Counted from the first letter of the stretch, positions 35,873 through 46,204 are shown. The stretch is DNA of 64,000 bases from Neorhizobium galegae bv. officinalis (GCA_000985875.1 CCRI01000002.1:372001-436000); one strand, 5' to 3'. Numbers and translations are program-made. Notes: a model not told the origin generated them from the sequence alone.

Positions 35873-36967
35873 ATGAAGCTCGCCTCATCGCCCGCCCATA
35901 TCACCATCGACAAGCTGACCTTCGACTATGGCGGCGAACGCCCGGCCGTCGACGCCTTGTCCTTCGATATCGCCAGGGGCGAATTCATCGGGCTTCTGGG
36001 TCCCTCCGGCTGCGGGAAATCCACCACGCTGCGGATGTTCGCGGGGCTTCTCGCCCCGACATCCGGACAGATCATCATGGGCGGCGAGAACATCGTGTCT
36101 CGCCCCCCGTGGGAGCGCAATCTCGGCCTGGTCTTCCAGTCCTATGCGCTGTTTCCACACATGACGGTGGCCCAGAACGTCGCCTTCGGCCTGCGCCTGC
36201 GCAAGGTCGGCAAGGAAGAGAGTGCTTCACGGGTAGCCGAGGCATTGCGAGCGGTTCGGCTCGAAGGGTTTGGCGGCCGGCGTCCGGCCGAGCTTTCGGG
36301 CGGCCAGCAGCAGCGTGTCGCGATTGCCCGCGCCATCGTCATCGAGCCGGAAATCCTGCTGCTCGACGAACCCCTGTCGAACCTCGATGCCCGCCTGCGC
36401 GACGAGATGCGCTTCGAGATCCGCGATATCCAATCCCGCACCGGCATCACCACCTTGTTCGTCACCCATGACCAGCAGGAAGCGCTGACCATGTGCGACC
36501 GCATCGCCGTGATGAACGGCGGCCGGCTCGAGCAGATCGGAACCCCGGTCGAGGTCTATGACAAGGCCGCGACGCCATTCGTTGCCGGCTTCATCGGCCG
36601 AGCCAACAGCGTGCCGGCGACCCTCAGCTTCGGAACCGGCGCGCCGCGGCTCGATCACGAAGGCCAGGCGTTGCCCGCGCCAGGCGTCGACGAACTGCCG
36701 AAAGACGCCGGTGAAGGCGCAAAAATGTCCGCCATGGTGCGACCGCATGCCATCCAGCTTTCCAGGCCGGATGCCGGCGGACTGACGGCACGCGTCATCC
36801 GCAGCGTCTTCGTCGGCAGCGTGATCGAGGTGGAGCTGGAACTGGGCGGCGGCCAGAAGCTGGTGGCCGAACTTCGCCCCGGCAGCGAGGAAGCGCAGCT
36901 TGCCCAACCGGGCGCCGATGTGGCGCTGAGCTGGCGCTCCACAGACATGCGGATCTTTGCCGCATGA
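35873..36967 (+). CDS. Pot-type ABC transporter ATP-binding protein
   Basis: A 364-residue ATPase with Walker [23 protein letters not shown], signature [15 protein letters not shown], Walker [15 protein letters not shown], and H-loop [15 protein letters not shown]. The C-terminal TOBE region covers about 240-364. The start at 35873 is 17 bases after the binding-protein stop. The stop overlaps the first permease (ATGA at 36964). Confidence 0.9.
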   Translation: MKLASSPAHITIDKLTFDYGGERPAVDALSFDIARGEFIGLLGPSGCGKSTTLRMFAGLLAPTSGQIIMGGENIVSRPPWERNLGLVFQSYALFPHMTVAQNVAFGLRLRKVGKEESASRVAEALRAVRLEGFGGRRPAELSGGQQQRVAIARAIVIEPEILLLDEPLSNLDARLRDEMRFEIRDIQSRTGITTLFVTHDQQEALTMCDRIAVMNGGRLEQIGTPVEVYDKAATPFVAGFIGRANSVPATLSFGTGAPRLDHEGQALPAPGVDELPKDAGEGAKMSAMVRPHAIQLSRPDAGGLTARVIRSVFVGSVIEVELELGGGQKLVAELRPGSEEAQLAQPGADVALSWRSTDMRIFAA

Positions 36968-37833
36968 ACCGCTTCACCGTTCCCGGCACCAGCACGAGAA
37001 TGACACCCTGGCTGCTTCTCGCGCCGGTTCTGATCGTGCTGGCGATCTCATTCATCGGCCCGATCGTCTGGCTGTTCCGCATGTCGCTGAACATTTCGGA
37101 TTATGGGGCAATCACCAAGGCGATCAGCCTGCAGACCTATCTCGGCATCCTCCAGGACAGCTATTACCTGGACCTTCTGGGCCGGACGCTGCGCGTATCG
37201 ATCACATGTTCCGTAGTGGCATTGTTGCTGGCCTATCCGATGGCGCTGTCGCTGTCGCGGATGACGTCGCGCTGGCGCACGCCGCTGACCGTGCTCGCCG
37301 CATCGCCGCTGCTGATCTCGGCCGTGGTACGGTCCTTCGGCTGGCTGGTGACGCTTGGCGATGCCGGCCCGGTCAACCACCTGCTGCGCCTATTGGGGCT
37401 GACGAGCGCGCCACTGCAGATGGTCAACAACTTTTCGGGCGTGATTATCGGCCTGTCGGAAAGCATCATGCCCTACATGTTCCTCACCATCGCGGCCGGG
37501 CTGGGCAAGCTCGACAGGCGGCTGGATGATGCCGCCATGTCGCTCGGCGCGCCGCCGCAGAAGGTCTTCTGGCACGTGACGCTGCCGCTCAGCCTGCCGG
37601 CCATACTTGCCGCGCTGACGATCGGCTTCGTGCTGTGCGTATCGTCGTTCATCACGCCATCGCTGCTGGGGGGCGGCCGGGTGTTCCTGCTGGCGACCGA
37701 AGTCTACGATCTTGCGCTGGTCTCGCTCGACTGGCCGACGGCGGCGGCGCTGTCCTTCCTCATGCTGGCGTTTTTCGTCCTCGCCATGGGGCTGACCGGT
37801 CTCGTGCTGCGACTGCTGACCCGGAGGGCATAA
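36964..37833 (+). CDS. Pot-type ABC transporter permease (PotB-like)
   Basis: A 289-residue permease with six hydrophobic segments; the EAA loop reads [25 protein letters not shown]. The N-terminal part [21 protein letters not shown] begins the first membrane helix, and [22 protein letters not shown] is characteristic of the PotB/CysT-type fold. The gene overlaps the ATPase gene and is six bases before the second permease. Confidence 0.9.
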   Translation: MNRFTVPGTSTRMTPWLLLAPVLIVLAISFIGPIVWLFRMSLNISDYGAITKAISLQTYLGILQDSYYLDLLGRTLRVSITCSVVALLLAYPMALSLSRMTSRWRTPLTVLAASPLLISAVVRSFGWLVTLGDAGPVNHLLRLLGLTSAPLQMVNNFSGVIIGLSESIMPYMFLTIAAGLGKLDRRLDDAAMSLGAPPQKVFWHVTLPLSLPAILAALTIGFVLCVSSFITPSLLGGGRVFLLATEVYDLALVSLDWPTAAALSFLMLAFFVLAMGLTGLVLRLLTRRA

Positions 37834-37839
37834 GGGCGC

Positions 37840-38631
37840 ATGACACGTTTCCTCTCCTTCATCTCTCGCACCTACGTCACGCTGGTATTCTGCATCGTGT
37901 TCATGCCGATGGCGATCATCCTGGTGATCTCCTTCAGCGCCGACAGCTACCTGTCCTTCCCACCCTCGGGCTGGAGCCTGAAATGGTACGGAACGGTGCT
38001 TGGCAATACCAGCTTCATGCAGGGTTTCCGCAACAGCGCCATTATCGCGGGGGTCGTAGCTGCGCTTAGCCTTGCCCTCGGCCTGCCGGCCGCCTATGCA
38101 CTGGTGCGGCTGGATTTCCCGGGCCGCGCGCTGATCCGCAGTCTGGTGATCGCGCCGCTTGTCTTGCCGGCGATGATGCTGGGCCTGGGCATCTTGATGG
38201 TGTTCACGCCGGCCGGCCTTGTCGCCACCTATCCCGGCCTGGTGCTGGCGCATCTGGTGATGACGCTGCCCTTCAGCATCCGCATCCTGCAGACGGCGCT
38301 CAGCAATCTCGGCACCGATGTCGATGAGGCGGCGATGACGCTCGGTGCCCGGCCGCTGCAGGTGTTCATGCAGATCACCCTCCCCCGGCTGACGCCCGGC
38401 GTGATCGCGTCCAGCGCCATCGCCCTCATCCTGTCCTTCGACGAGATCGTGCTTTCACTGTTCATCGTCGGGCCGCGGCTGCAGACCTTGCCGGTCGCCC
38501 TCTACCGTTATGTCGATGAGCGCACCGACCCGATGGTGGCAGTTCTGGCCGTTCTGATGATCGCGCTTTCGCTTGCCATCGTACTCGTCGTCGAACGCAG
38601 CGTCGGTTTCGCCAAGGCCTTTGGCCGCTAA
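37840..38631 (+). CDS. Pot-type ABC transporter permease (PotC-like)
   Basis: A 263-residue permease with EAA loop DVDEAAMTLGARPLQVFMQITLPRL and FDEIVLSLFIVGP near the C-terminus, typical of PotC partners. Six hydrophobic helices are apparent. It is followed by the RraA-family gene with a 27-base gap, keeping the same operon. Confidence 0.9.
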   Translation: MTRFLSFISRTYVTLVFCIVFMPMAIILVISFSADSYLSFPPSGWSLKWYGTVLGNTSFMQGFRNSAIIAGVVAALSLALGLPAAYALVRLDFPGRALIRSLVIAPLVLPAMMLGLGILMVFTPAGLVATYPGLVLAHLVMTLPFSIRILQTALSNLGTDVDEAAMTLGARPLQVFMQITLPRLTPGVIASSAIALILSFDEIVLSLFIVGPRLQTLPVALYRYVDERTDPMVAVLAVLMIALSLAIVLVVERSVGFAKAFGR

Positions 38632-38658
38632 TTTTCACGTCACAGATTGGATCCGAAA

Positions 38659-39327
38659 ATGGCTTACAAAATCAATCCGATGCCGGCACAGATCGCCAAG
38701 CAGGACCTCGACCTTCTGGCACAGGTCGAAACCGCGACGCTTGGCCACTGGCGGCATTTCGGCTTCCTGCACCGGCAGATCCAGCCGCTGATACCGGGCC
38801 GCCGCGTCGTCGGCACCGCCGTCACCATTGCCATTCCCGGACCGGACTCCACCCTGCTGCACCATCTTCTCAGCCTCATCCGTCCGGGCGACTTCGTCAT
38901 CGTCGACCGGTTGCATGATGACCGTTATGCCTGCTGGGGCGGCGGCGTGACGGTCGGCGCCAAGGCAGCCGGTGCCGTCGGCGCCGTGGTCGACGGCCCT
39001 TGCACCGACCTTGAGGAAATCGTCCAGTCGGATTTCCCGATGTGGTGCCGCGGCATCTCGCCGATCACCACCCGCATCTATGACCTCGGCGGCGCGATCA
39101 ACATACCGGTTTCTGTCGGCAATACCGTGGTCATGCCGGGCGACGCCGTGCTGGCCGATGAGAGCGGCGTCATCGTCCTGCCGCCGGAAGAAGTGGCATC
39201 GGAGGCACAGAAAGCCATCGACATCCAGATCCGCGGCAAGGCGCGCGAGGCAAGCGTGCGCGAAACCGGCGTCAAGCTTGGCGATCTGTCGGGTGCGACC
39301 GCCAAAGTTCTGGCAAAGCTCGGCTGA
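38659..39327 (+). CDS. RraA-family protein (HMG/CHA aldolase-oxaloacetate decarboxylase superfamily)
   Basis: A 222-residue protein with the RraA fold signatures GRRVVGTAVTI, HLLSLIRPGDFVIVDR, WGGGVTVGAKAAGAVGAVVDGPCTDLEE and MPGDAVLADESGVIVLPPEE. The family covers the RNase E regulator RraA and metal-dependent aldolases or oxaloacetate decarboxylases, where Arg-Asp after GxxxDG binds metal; here the segment reads VDGPCTDLEE, so the usual RD is replaced. In a catabolic operon an aldolase or decarboxylase role is more likely than RNase control. ATG at 38659 is preferred over an upstream TTG. Confidence 0.8.
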   Translation: MAYKINPMPAQIAKQDLDLLAQVETATLGHWRHFGFLHRQIQPLIPGRRVVGTAVTIAIPGPDSTLLHHLLSLIRPGDFVIVDRLHDDRYACWGGGVTVGAKAAGAVGAVVDGPCTDLEEIVQSDFPMWCRGISPITTRIYDLGGAINIPVSVGNTVVMPGDAVLADESGVIVLPPEEVASEAQKAIDIQIRGKAREASVRETGVKLGDLSGATAKVLAKLG

Positions 39328-39401
39328 TCCATGCTCTCTAGCCGGAGTGTTTGCTCCGGCCAGTTTCCGACGACTGCCATACCCATCGAATTGAGAACGC
39401 C

Positions 39402-41093
39402 ATGACCGCTTCCCGTCTGCCATTTACCTGCGAAAAATCCCCTGCCAGTGGTGCTGGTGGCATGGTGGTCACCAACCATCCGCTGGGCTCGGCAGCTGGC
39501 TTCGAGATACTGGCGGCAGGCGGCAATGCGGTGGATGCCGCGGTCGCCTCGCTTCTGGCATTGACCGTGGTCGAGCCGATGATGGTCGGCATTGCCGGCG
39601 GCGGCCTGTCACATCTGCGAATAGCCGACGGTACGCATGTGGTGATCGACGCGCTTTCTTCGGCGGCAGCGACCATGCACCCGGAAATCTACGAACCGGT
39701 TTCGGACGAGCCGGCGCGCTACATGGACGCCAAGGGGCGGCGCAACATCATCGGCGCATCCTCCGTTGCCGTTCCCGGCAACCTTGCGGGCTGGTGCGAC
39801 ATGCAGTCGCGTTATGGCAAGCTGCCCTTCGCCGATGTCGTCGAACCGGCGATCCGGCTGGCCTCGCGCGGTTTCGCCGTCACCCATTATCTTTCGGGCG
39901 CGATTGGCGAGGCAGCCAGCGAGCTTTCGCAGGACAAGGAAATCGCCACGATCCTCATGCCGGGTGGCGCGGCGCCGGCACCCGGCGACCGCCTTGTCAT
40001 GGGCGATTATGCCGGAAGCCTGCGGCTGATCCAACGTGAGGGCGCCGCGGCGCTGCATGGCGGTGCGCTTGGCGCGGCGCTGGCCGCGCGAATGTTGACC
40101 GGCGGTGATGATGCCGGCTGGGTTACCGAAGCCGACCTGCGCGCCTATCGCCCGATCGAGCGCAAGCCGATCATCGGCAGCTATCGCGGCTTCGAGATCG
40201 CCGGACCGCCGCCGCCGGCATCTTCCGGCGTACATGTCACCCAGATGCTCAACATGCTGGAGGCCTATGACATCGAGGGCATGGGTTTTGGCAGTCCTCA
40301 ATCCCTGCATCTTCTCGTCGAGGTGATCCGCATCGCCTTTGCCGACCGGCGGGCCTATTCGGGCGATCCGGCCTTTGTCGACGTGCCGGTCGAGCGGCTG
40401 ACCTCGAAAGCCTATGCCGCCGAATGCCGCGCCCTGATCCGCCAGGCTGCCAGCCTGCCGGCACCGAGGGCGCCCGGCCATGAAAGCCACGACACCACGC
40501 ATGTCACCGTGGCCGATCGCGACGGCAACATCGTCACTGCCACGCATACCATCAACGGGCTGTTCGGGGCGCGACTTGCAGTGCCGGGCACCGGCATCAT
40601 TCCCAACAACTACATGAGCAATTTCGATCCGCATCCCGGCAACGCCTTGTCGGTGGTTCCGGGGAAGCGTGTGCCGACCTCGATGGCGCCGATGATCCTG
40701 ATGAAGGATGGCGCGCCGGTGTTTGCCCTCGGCCTTCCGGGCGGCCTCAGGATTTTCCCCTCGGCCATGCAGGCGATCGTCAACCTGATCGACCACAAGA
40801 TGAGCCTGCAGGAAGCCGTGGAAGCTCCCCGCATCTGGACCCAAGGCCAGGAAGTGGAAATCGAGCAGGCCTATGCGCCGCAACAGGCAAAACTCGAGGA
40901 ACTCGGGCACGAGGTACTGGTGATGCCGCATATCGGCGGCGGCATGAACGCCATCGCCTTTGGCGACACGATGACTGGTGCCGCCTGCTGGCGCGCCGAC
41001 GGCACGGTGGCAGCACTCGGTGGCGGGCTGGCCCGTCCGGGCGTACGGTTCTGGCCGGACAAGGCGCCGGCAAAGCCCGCATCAAACCGATGA
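39402..41093 (+). CDS. Gamma-glutamyltransferase-family protein without evident signal peptide
   Basis: A 563-residue Ntn-hydrolase. It has NHPLGSAAGFEILAAGGNAVDAAVAS at the start, SSGVHVTQMLNMLE, and the autocleavage site at DTTHVTVADRDGN, where Thr365 becomes the nucleophile of the small subunit, followed by NNYMSNFDP and LGLPGGLRIFPS. The family cleaves gamma-glutamyl bonds of glutathione-like molecules or acylates acceptors. Unlike most bacterial GGTs it starts MTASRLPFTCEK with no evident export signal, so a cytosolic role on imported gamma-glutamyl compounds is possible. Located at the end of the Pot-type operon, 74 bases after the RraA gene. Confidence 0.87.
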   Translation: MTASRLPFTCEKSPASGAGGMVVTNHPLGSAAGFEILAAGGNAVDAAVASLLALTVVEPMMVGIAGGGLSHLRIADGTHVVIDALSSAAATMHPEIYEPVSDEPARYMDAKGRRNIIGASSVAVPGNLAGWCDMQSRYGKLPFADVVEPAIRLASRGFAVTHYLSGAIGEAASELSQDKEIATILMPGGAAPAPGDRLVMGDYAGSLRLIQREGAAALHGGALGAALAARMLTGGDDAGWVTEADLRAYRPIERKPIIGSYRGFEIAGPPPPASSGVHVTQMLNMLEAYDIEGMGFGSPQSLHLLVEVIRIAFADRRAYSGDPAFVDVPVERLTSKAYAAECRALIRQAASLPAPRAPGHESHDTTHVTVADRDGNIVTATHTINGLFGARLAVPGTGIIPNNYMSNFDPHPGNALSVVPGKRVPTSMAPMILMKDGAPVFALGLPGGLRIFPSAMQAIVNLIDHKMSLQEAVEAPRIWTQGQEVEIEQAYAPQQAKLEELGHEVLVMPHIGGGMNAIAFGDTMTGAACWRADGTVAALGGGLARPGVRFWPDKAPAKPASNR

Positions 41094-41240
41094 AGTTCGA
41101 TCCCATAAAAGCGCATTGATTACCGCCGGCCGGCGCGAGGCTGCTGGCAACCGGCAAATTCAGCACCACATCTTCATGGACCGCTATCGGAAAACGACGT
41201 TCAGACATTTGATGCCTCTGGCATCCGGAGAAGGCCACCA

Positions 41241-41975
41241 ATGACACAACACTACATGCTCTTGACGGGTGCCAGCCGGGGTATCGGCCACGCGACGGTC
41301 AAACTGTTTTTGGAAAAGGGCTGGCGCGTTCTGACCGTTTCAAGGCAACCTTTCTCCGAGGAGTGCCGCTGGCCGTCAGCCCGCGAAAGCCATATCCAGG
41401 CCGATCTGGCCGATCTCACGCAAATCGACAAGCTGGTGGCAGAAGTGCGCGAGCGGCTGGATGGGGCAGCCCTGCATGCGCTGGTCAACAATGCCGGCAT
41501 TTCTCCGAAAGGTCCCGGGGGCACGCGTCTGGGCGTCATCGCTTCCGACGCGCTGACGTGGACGACGGTCCTCAACGTCAATCTCGTCTCGATCGCCCTG
41601 CTTGCCCGAGCATTGCTGCCCGAACTGGAGGCGGCGAAGGGATCGATCGTAAACGTGACATCGATTGCCGGGTCGCGCGTACACCCCTTTGCCGGCGTCG
41701 CCTATGCTGCCTCCAAGGCTGGCCTGTCAGCTCTGACGCGCGAGATCGCCCACGAGTTCGGCCCGCATGGCGTTCGCGCGAATGCCATTGCACCAGGTGA
41801 AATCGCAACCTCGATCCTGTCTCTCGGTACCGATCAGCTGGTGGAAGCAACCGTTCCCATGAAAAGGCTCGGTACGCCGCGGGAAGTCGCCGAAACCATC
41901 CACTTCCTGTGCAGCGAGACATCAGCCTACATCAATGGCGCGGAAATCCACATCAATGGCGGACAGCACGTCTGA
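41241..41975 (+). CDS. SDR-family oxidoreductase
   Basis: A 244-residue classical SDR with an intact active site: TGASRGIG at 9-16, NNAG near 89, Ser in VTSIAGS and Tyr-Lys in YAASK. C-terminal NGAEIHINGG agrees with the FabG-like branch. It is 147 bases after the GGT gene on the same strand and may belong to the same catabolic unit or to an independent one. Convergent with the FGGY kinase gene. Confidence 0.87.
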   Translation: MTQHYMLLTGASRGIGHATVKLFLEKGWRVLTVSRQPFSEECRWPSARESHIQADLADLTQIDKLVAEVRERLDGAALHALVNNAGISPKGPGGTRLGVIASDALTWTTVLNVNLVSIALLARALLPELEAAKGSIVNVTSIAGSRVHPFAGVAYAASKAGLSALTREIAHEFGPHGVRANAIAPGEIATSILSLGTDQLVEATVPMKRLGTPREVAETIHFLCSETSAYINGAEIHINGGQHV

Positions 41976-42052
41976 TCCCGCAAGAACTCCCTGCGATCCC
42001 ACCGCTTGCTGGCCTCAACGTGCGAGTGCGTTACCGTCTGCGGCGCCTGCGG

Positions 42053-43468
42053 CTAGCTGACGGGGCCTAAATGCCAACCTTTGGCCCTGTCCACGGCCTG
42101 GGAAAATCGCGATAGCCGCGCGGGCGCGTCACACGGGTTCGGCTCGATAATCTGCGATGGTGCCGGCGTGGAGAGCGTTTCGCCAAGCGCACGGGCCGCC
42201 AGTTGGGCCGTGCCGTAGGCAGTCAGTTCATCGACACTCGGAATGACGACGGTGCAACCCGTCGTGTCGGCGAGAAACTGGCATAGGTAACGCGAACGGC
42301 TGACGCCACCATCCACCGAGATCCGGGTGACCGGCGCATCCAACGCCATGGCCGCCACGATTTCGCTGGCACGCAAGGCGATGCCTTCGATCAGCGCCTG
42401 TTGCATGTCCTGTCGCGTCGTTGCGCCGGTCATGCCGATGAAAAGCCCGGCTGCACTGTCATCCCAATGCGGGCTGCCAAGCCCCGCCAGGGCCGGCACG
42501 AAAGCCAGGCCGCGGTCGATGGCCGGTCCCGCCTCGAAAGCATTGAGTTCCGAAGGGTCATTCAGCAGCCCGATCCTTTGCGCCCAGTTGATCGCCGCGC
42601 CGGCTGCATGGACACCGCCATCCGTGGCATAACTTGTCTCGCCGCCGATCGACCATGCGACGGTCGGCAGCAGGCCATTTTGGCCATCCAGACGCAGGTG
42701 CGGGCCGGTCAGCGACAGCGCGAACGCACCGGTACCGAAGGTGATCTTGGTATCGCCGGCAACCCGGCAACCATGGCCGTAAAGGGCAGCCTGCTGGTCG
42801 ACCACCGAGGCCGTCAGCGGCGTGCCATCGATGCCACCGAAATCGCCGACGGTCGGCAGAATGGGCGGCAGGCACTCGATCGGCACGCCGAAAAGCTGGC
42901 AGAGCGTACTGTCCCACTGGCCGGTCGCGATATTCATCAAGGCGGTGCGCGAAGCGGTGGTGATGTCGGTCGCAGCGCGTCCGGTCAGGCGCTGCAGGAA
43001 GAACGCATCCGTGGTGCCGAGCATCAATCTGCCGGCACGCCGGGCAGCCTTGACCTCGTCATTGTTCTCCAGCAGCCAGGCCAGTTTGGCGGCCGAGAAA
43101 TAAGGGCTGAGCGGCAGCCCGGACAGCGTCTTGATCTCGGCTTCCGCATGGGAAAGGGCCGCAACCTGCGCGGCGGTGCGACGATCCTGCCAGACGATGA
43201 CGGGAGAGAGCGGCCTGCCATCAATCGCATCCCAGGCAAGACAGCTTTCACCCTGATTGGACAGACCGATCGCCGTGGCTTCGCCGGCGGCAGAAAGCGC
43301 TGCGCAAAGATTGGCGAGCAGTTCCTCCGGATCATGTTCGACCCGATCCGTGCCGGAAAAATGCTGCTTGTGCGCGGCGGAAAAAACGACACTGGCGTCG
43401 CCATCGGCCGTGACCCGCAAGGCGCGTGTCGATGTGGTGCCCTGATCGAGGGCGAGGAAAATGCTCAT
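42053..43468 (-). CDS. FGGY-family carbohydrate kinase (GlpK-like)
   Basis: A 471-residue kinase starting MSIFLALDQGTTSTRALRV, the first phosphate-binding loop of FGGY kinases. SPVIVWQDRRT (substrate side), DQQAALYGHGCRVAGDTKITFGTGAFAL (second phosphate loop) and ISVDGGVSRSRYLCQFLADTTG follow. It phosphorylates a polyol or sugar; similarity to glycerol kinase is strongest, but the length is somewhat shorter than GlpK. It overlaps the preceding oxidoreductase gene by 4 bp (43465-43468) and is last in a three-gene operon. Confidence 0.87.
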   Translation of the reverse strand: MSIFLALDQGTTSTRALRVTADGDASVVFSAAHKQHFSGTDRVEHDPEELLANLCAALSAAGEATAIGLSNQGESCLAWDAIDGRPLSPVIVWQDRRTAAQVAALSHAEAEIKTLSGLPLSPYFSAAKLAWLLENNDEVKAARRAGRLMLGTTDAFFLQRLTGRAATDITTASRTALMNIATGQWDSTLCQLFGVPIECLPPILPTVGDFGGIDGTPLTASVVDQQAALYGHGCRVAGDTKITFGTGAFALSLTGPHLRLDGQNGLLPTVAWSIGGETSYATDGGVHAAGAAINWAQRIGLLNDPSELNAFEAGPAIDRGLAFVPALAGLGSPHWDDSAAGLFIGMTGATTRQDMQQALIEGIALRASEIVAAMALDAPVTRISVDGGVSRSRYLCQFLADTTGCTVVIPSVDELTAYGTAQLAARALGETLSTPAPSQIIEPNPCDAPARLSRFSQAVDRAKGWHLGPVS

Positions 43469-44709
43469 GGTCGTGGCTCCAGTCGCAGCTGAAGATCGCT
43501 GCTATCGACGGCAAGGTTCAGCCCCGCCAGAGAAAAGCGGATCGACTTCTGCGGCGCGGTATTGACGCTTTGGGTGCGCAGGACCGTACCGCTGCCGTCC
43601 GAGAGGATCAATCGGCCGCGCGCGGCCCCGATAGCGCGTATGTTCAGAGCCGGCACAGTGCCCCTGCCTTCGAGCGTCAGTCGCTGCGGAACCACATATT
43701 TCAGCCCTGCGCCGGCGATGATGCGACGGCCGGGCGTCTTATCGGGTTCGGCATTTCTCGCGTTGGCAAGTTCGGCAGCAATCAAGCGGGCCACGCGGCG
43801 CCCCTCGGCCCAGCAATAGCCGGCCGTCTCGATCGGGTGGATCATGTTGCCGACAACAAAGATGTTGGGGTCGGAGCTACGGCCGTGCTGGTCGATCACC
43901 GGGCCTCCGGTTCCGAGATCGAGCGCAAGGGCGCTTGCCTCAGCCAATGCCGCCTCCGGGATGAAGCGACCGGAAAAGATCAGCCCGTCGCAATCCAGCA
44001 CCGTTTCCTTGCCGTCAGCCAAGCGCAAACGCACGGATGTCACCCGCGGGCTGCCTTCGATGGCGAGCACCTGCGCACCGGTCATCACCGGCACGCCGAG
44101 CACTCGCGGCAGCGCAAAAAATGCCGGGCGAGCCTGCACCTCGTGCTCCGTCTCCACCATGGCGACGGGCCGGATTCCGTGGCTTCGACAGGTGAGGATC
44201 GCCGACAGCGACACCAGTTCGCTGCCGACGATGACCGGGCGACGAAACGGAATACGCCCCTCCTGGTAGACGAAAGCCTGAAGCGCTGCGGTATTCATCA
44301 CGCCAAGCGGCCGCACGCCCGGCACCAGCAACTGCGCGCGGGTCGCCTCGCGGGCGCCCGTGGCGATCAGGATGCGGGCGGCCTGGATGGTCTGGATGCC
44401 GGCGGGGCTGGCGACCGTCAGCAGGCCGTCTGGACCCGTATGGACGACGGTATATTTCGCCAGGATCGTCACACCGGCCGCCACGGCCGCGCCCGCCAGG
44501 CGACGGGCATAGGCCTGGCCCGTGAGAATGCGGCCGAACTCGCGCATGCCGAAAGGTGGATGGCCACAATGGCGGGGGATGCCACCGAGCTCGGTACCAC
44601 GCTCGAAGAGTGCGACTTTGGCCACGCCCCGACGTTTCAGCTCGATGGCGGCAGACAAGCCGGCAGGGCCACCGCCGACGATTGCGACGTCATACGTTTC
44701 CGCGCTCAT
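43465..44709 (-). CDS. FAD-dependent pyridine nucleotide-disulfide-type oxidoreductase
   Basis: A 414-residue flavoprotein: FAD-binding VAIVGGGPAGLSAAIEL (8-24), a second dinucleotide-binding region around PVIVGSELVSLSAIL, and FVVGNMIHPIETAGYCWAEGRRVA near 300-325 close to the flavin. It resembles the alpha subunits of opine/proline dehydrogenase and HcnB-type complexes. An acidic or metal-binding cysteine set is lacking, so electrons probably pass to the partner subunit (44706), whose stop it overlaps. The first 63 residues of a longer open frame were dropped as translation through the upstream gene. Confidence 0.83.
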   Translation of the reverse strand: MSAETYDVAIVGGGPAGLSAAIELKRRGVAKVALFERGTELGGIPRHCGHPPFGMREFGRILTGQAYARRLAGAAVAAGVTILAKYTVVHTGPDGLLTVASPAGIQTIQAARILIATGAREATRAQLLVPGVRPLGVMNTAALQAFVYQEGRIPFRRPVIVGSELVSLSAILTCRSHGIRPVAMVETEHEVQARPAFFALPRVLGVPVMTGAQVLAIEGSPRVTSVRLRLADGKETVLDCDGLIFSGRFIPEAALAEASALALDLGTGGPVIDQHGRSSDPNIFVVGNMIHPIETAGYCWAEGRRVARLIAAELANARNAEPDKTPGRRIIAGAGLKYVVPQRLTLEGRGTVPALNIRAIGAARGRLILSDGSGTVLRTQSVNTAPQKSIRFSLAGLNLAVDSSDLQLRLEPRP

Positions 44710-46133
44710 GGATCGACCTCCGGTGCGATCGGCACGGACAACCGGCCCTCCGTCAGGCTCGCCAGACGGGCCAGGCAGTTGAACCCCTGACATCGCCCCA
44801 TGGCGCAACGCGTACGCCGACGCAGCCCGCCAAAATCTCCGGGCGGCAAGGGGCTGCCAAGCGCAGCCTCTATCTCTCGACCGGTCACCATTTCGCAATG
44901 ACAGACGATGCCGTCATGCCCGGGCGTCTGCCAGTCACGCGGCAGGTGCTCGGCCAGATTGGGCAGCGGGAAGGTCGGCGGCGCTGCGAACCGTTCGCCG
45001 CCGGCAGTCCGGCTTTGTGCCCATAGCCCATGGACATGACGGGCAATACCCAGCGCGGCGGTCAGCCCGGTGGAGCGTATGCCGCCGGCGCAGAAATAGC
45101 CCTTTTCCGGAAGGCAGTGGACCCGGTAATGCTTTTCCTCGGAAGCCGGTCGCAAGCCGGCATAAACGGCCGTCACCTGGGCCTGCGCCAGCGCCGGCAC
45201 AAGCTCGACGGCCTTGGCGATCAGCATGTCGAGTTCCGGCCGGGTGACGTCCGGGCGCTCGCGTTCTTCCTGTTCTTCCGCCGTCGGTCCGACCAGCAGG
45301 TTGCCGAAGATCGTTCGCGTCAGCACCACACCCTTGGTGCGGGCCGTCGGCACCGGCAGCAGGATCGTTCGCAGATGCTTGGCAGCAGCCTTGTCGAACA
45401 CCACGAACTGCCCCTTTCGCGGACGAATCTCGAACTGCGCCTCGCCGAGCAACATCCGCTCGACGCTATCGCCCTGAATACCCGCAGAGTTGATGACGCT
45501 ACGCGCGGCCAGCGTGCCGCTGGGCGTCTCCAGGTGCCAAAGGTCGCCATCGAAACGGGCCGACAACAGCCCGGCATTGAACTGGAACCGGGCGCCCAAC
45601 GCCTTGGCCTGCATCGCATAGGCCAATGGCGCCGACCAGGGATCAATGATGATCTCGCGTGGCACCAGCAGTGCGGCGCGCACATGTGTCCCCAATGCCG
45701 GCTCGCGGGCAAGCACTTCGGCGCGGCCGAGAAGCCGGGCGTCGGCAACGCCGTTCAAGAGCGCTTGGTCCAGCAATTCGGGAAGCCTGCCCTCCTCGCT
45801 GTCGTCCCATGCGGCAACCATCGCGCCAGTCTCCAGGATAGGCAGGTTGAAACTCTCGCGGATCTGCATGTATTCGTCGTAACCCGACTGCATGCATTGC
45901 AGCTCGACGCTGCCGGGCGGCGCATCGAAACCGGTATGCAGGATGGCGCTGTTGGCTTTCGATGCACCGGACAGGATGTCGGGTGCCCGCTCTAAAACGA
46001 CGACACTGGCCCCTTCCACCGAAAAGCGGCGCGCCATGGCGCAGCCGACGACGCCTGCACCGATAATGACTGCATCCACAAGATCGCCGAAAGCAGTCAA
46101 AATCGTACTCCGTTGCCAGCGAGCAACCGCCAT
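44706..46133 (-). CDS. GlpA-like FAD oxidoreductase with BFD-type [2Fe-2S] domain
   Basis: A 475-residue protein: DAO-type FAD domain with VIIGAGVVGCAMARRFSVEGASVVVLE (22-48), SKANSAILHTGF and RSVINSAGIQGD, and a C-terminal BFD-like domain with Cys411, Cys413, Cys443 and Cys448 (CHC and RCAMGRC) for a [2Fe-2S] cluster. This order matches GlpA of the anaerobic glycerol-3-phosphate dehydrogenase and related opine oxidase subunits. It is the first gene of the operon with a second flavoprotein and an FGGY kinase. The true start may be internal: an in-frame GTG at about residue 19 directly precedes the FAD motif. Confidence 0.85.
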   Translation of the reverse strand: MAVARWQRSTILTAFGDLVDAVIIGAGVVGCAMARRFSVEGASVVVLERAPDILSGASKANSAILHTGFDAPPGSVELQCMQSGYDEYMQIRESFNLPILETGAMVAAWDDSEEGRLPELLDQALLNGVADARLLGRAEVLAREPALGTHVRAALLVPREIIIDPWSAPLAYAMQAKALGARFQFNAGLLSARFDGDLWHLETPSGTLAARSVINSAGIQGDSVERMLLGEAQFEIRPRKGQFVVFDKAAAKHLRTILLPVPTARTKGVVLTRTIFGNLLVGPTAEEQEERERPDVTRPELDMLIAKAVELVPALAQAQVTAVYAGLRPASEEKHYRVHCLPEKGYFCAGGIRSTGLTAALGIARHVHGLWAQSRTAGGERFAAPPTFPLPNLAEHLPRDWQTPGHDGIVCHCEMVTGREIEAALGSPLPPGDFGGLRRRTRCAMGRCQGFNCLARLASLTEGRLSVPIAPEVDP

Positions 46134-46204
46134 ATCGACGGCTAGGTGAACAGGTCCCCTACGCTTACCGCGACACCGCTCTTTTGACGAGCTAAAATTG
46201 TACG

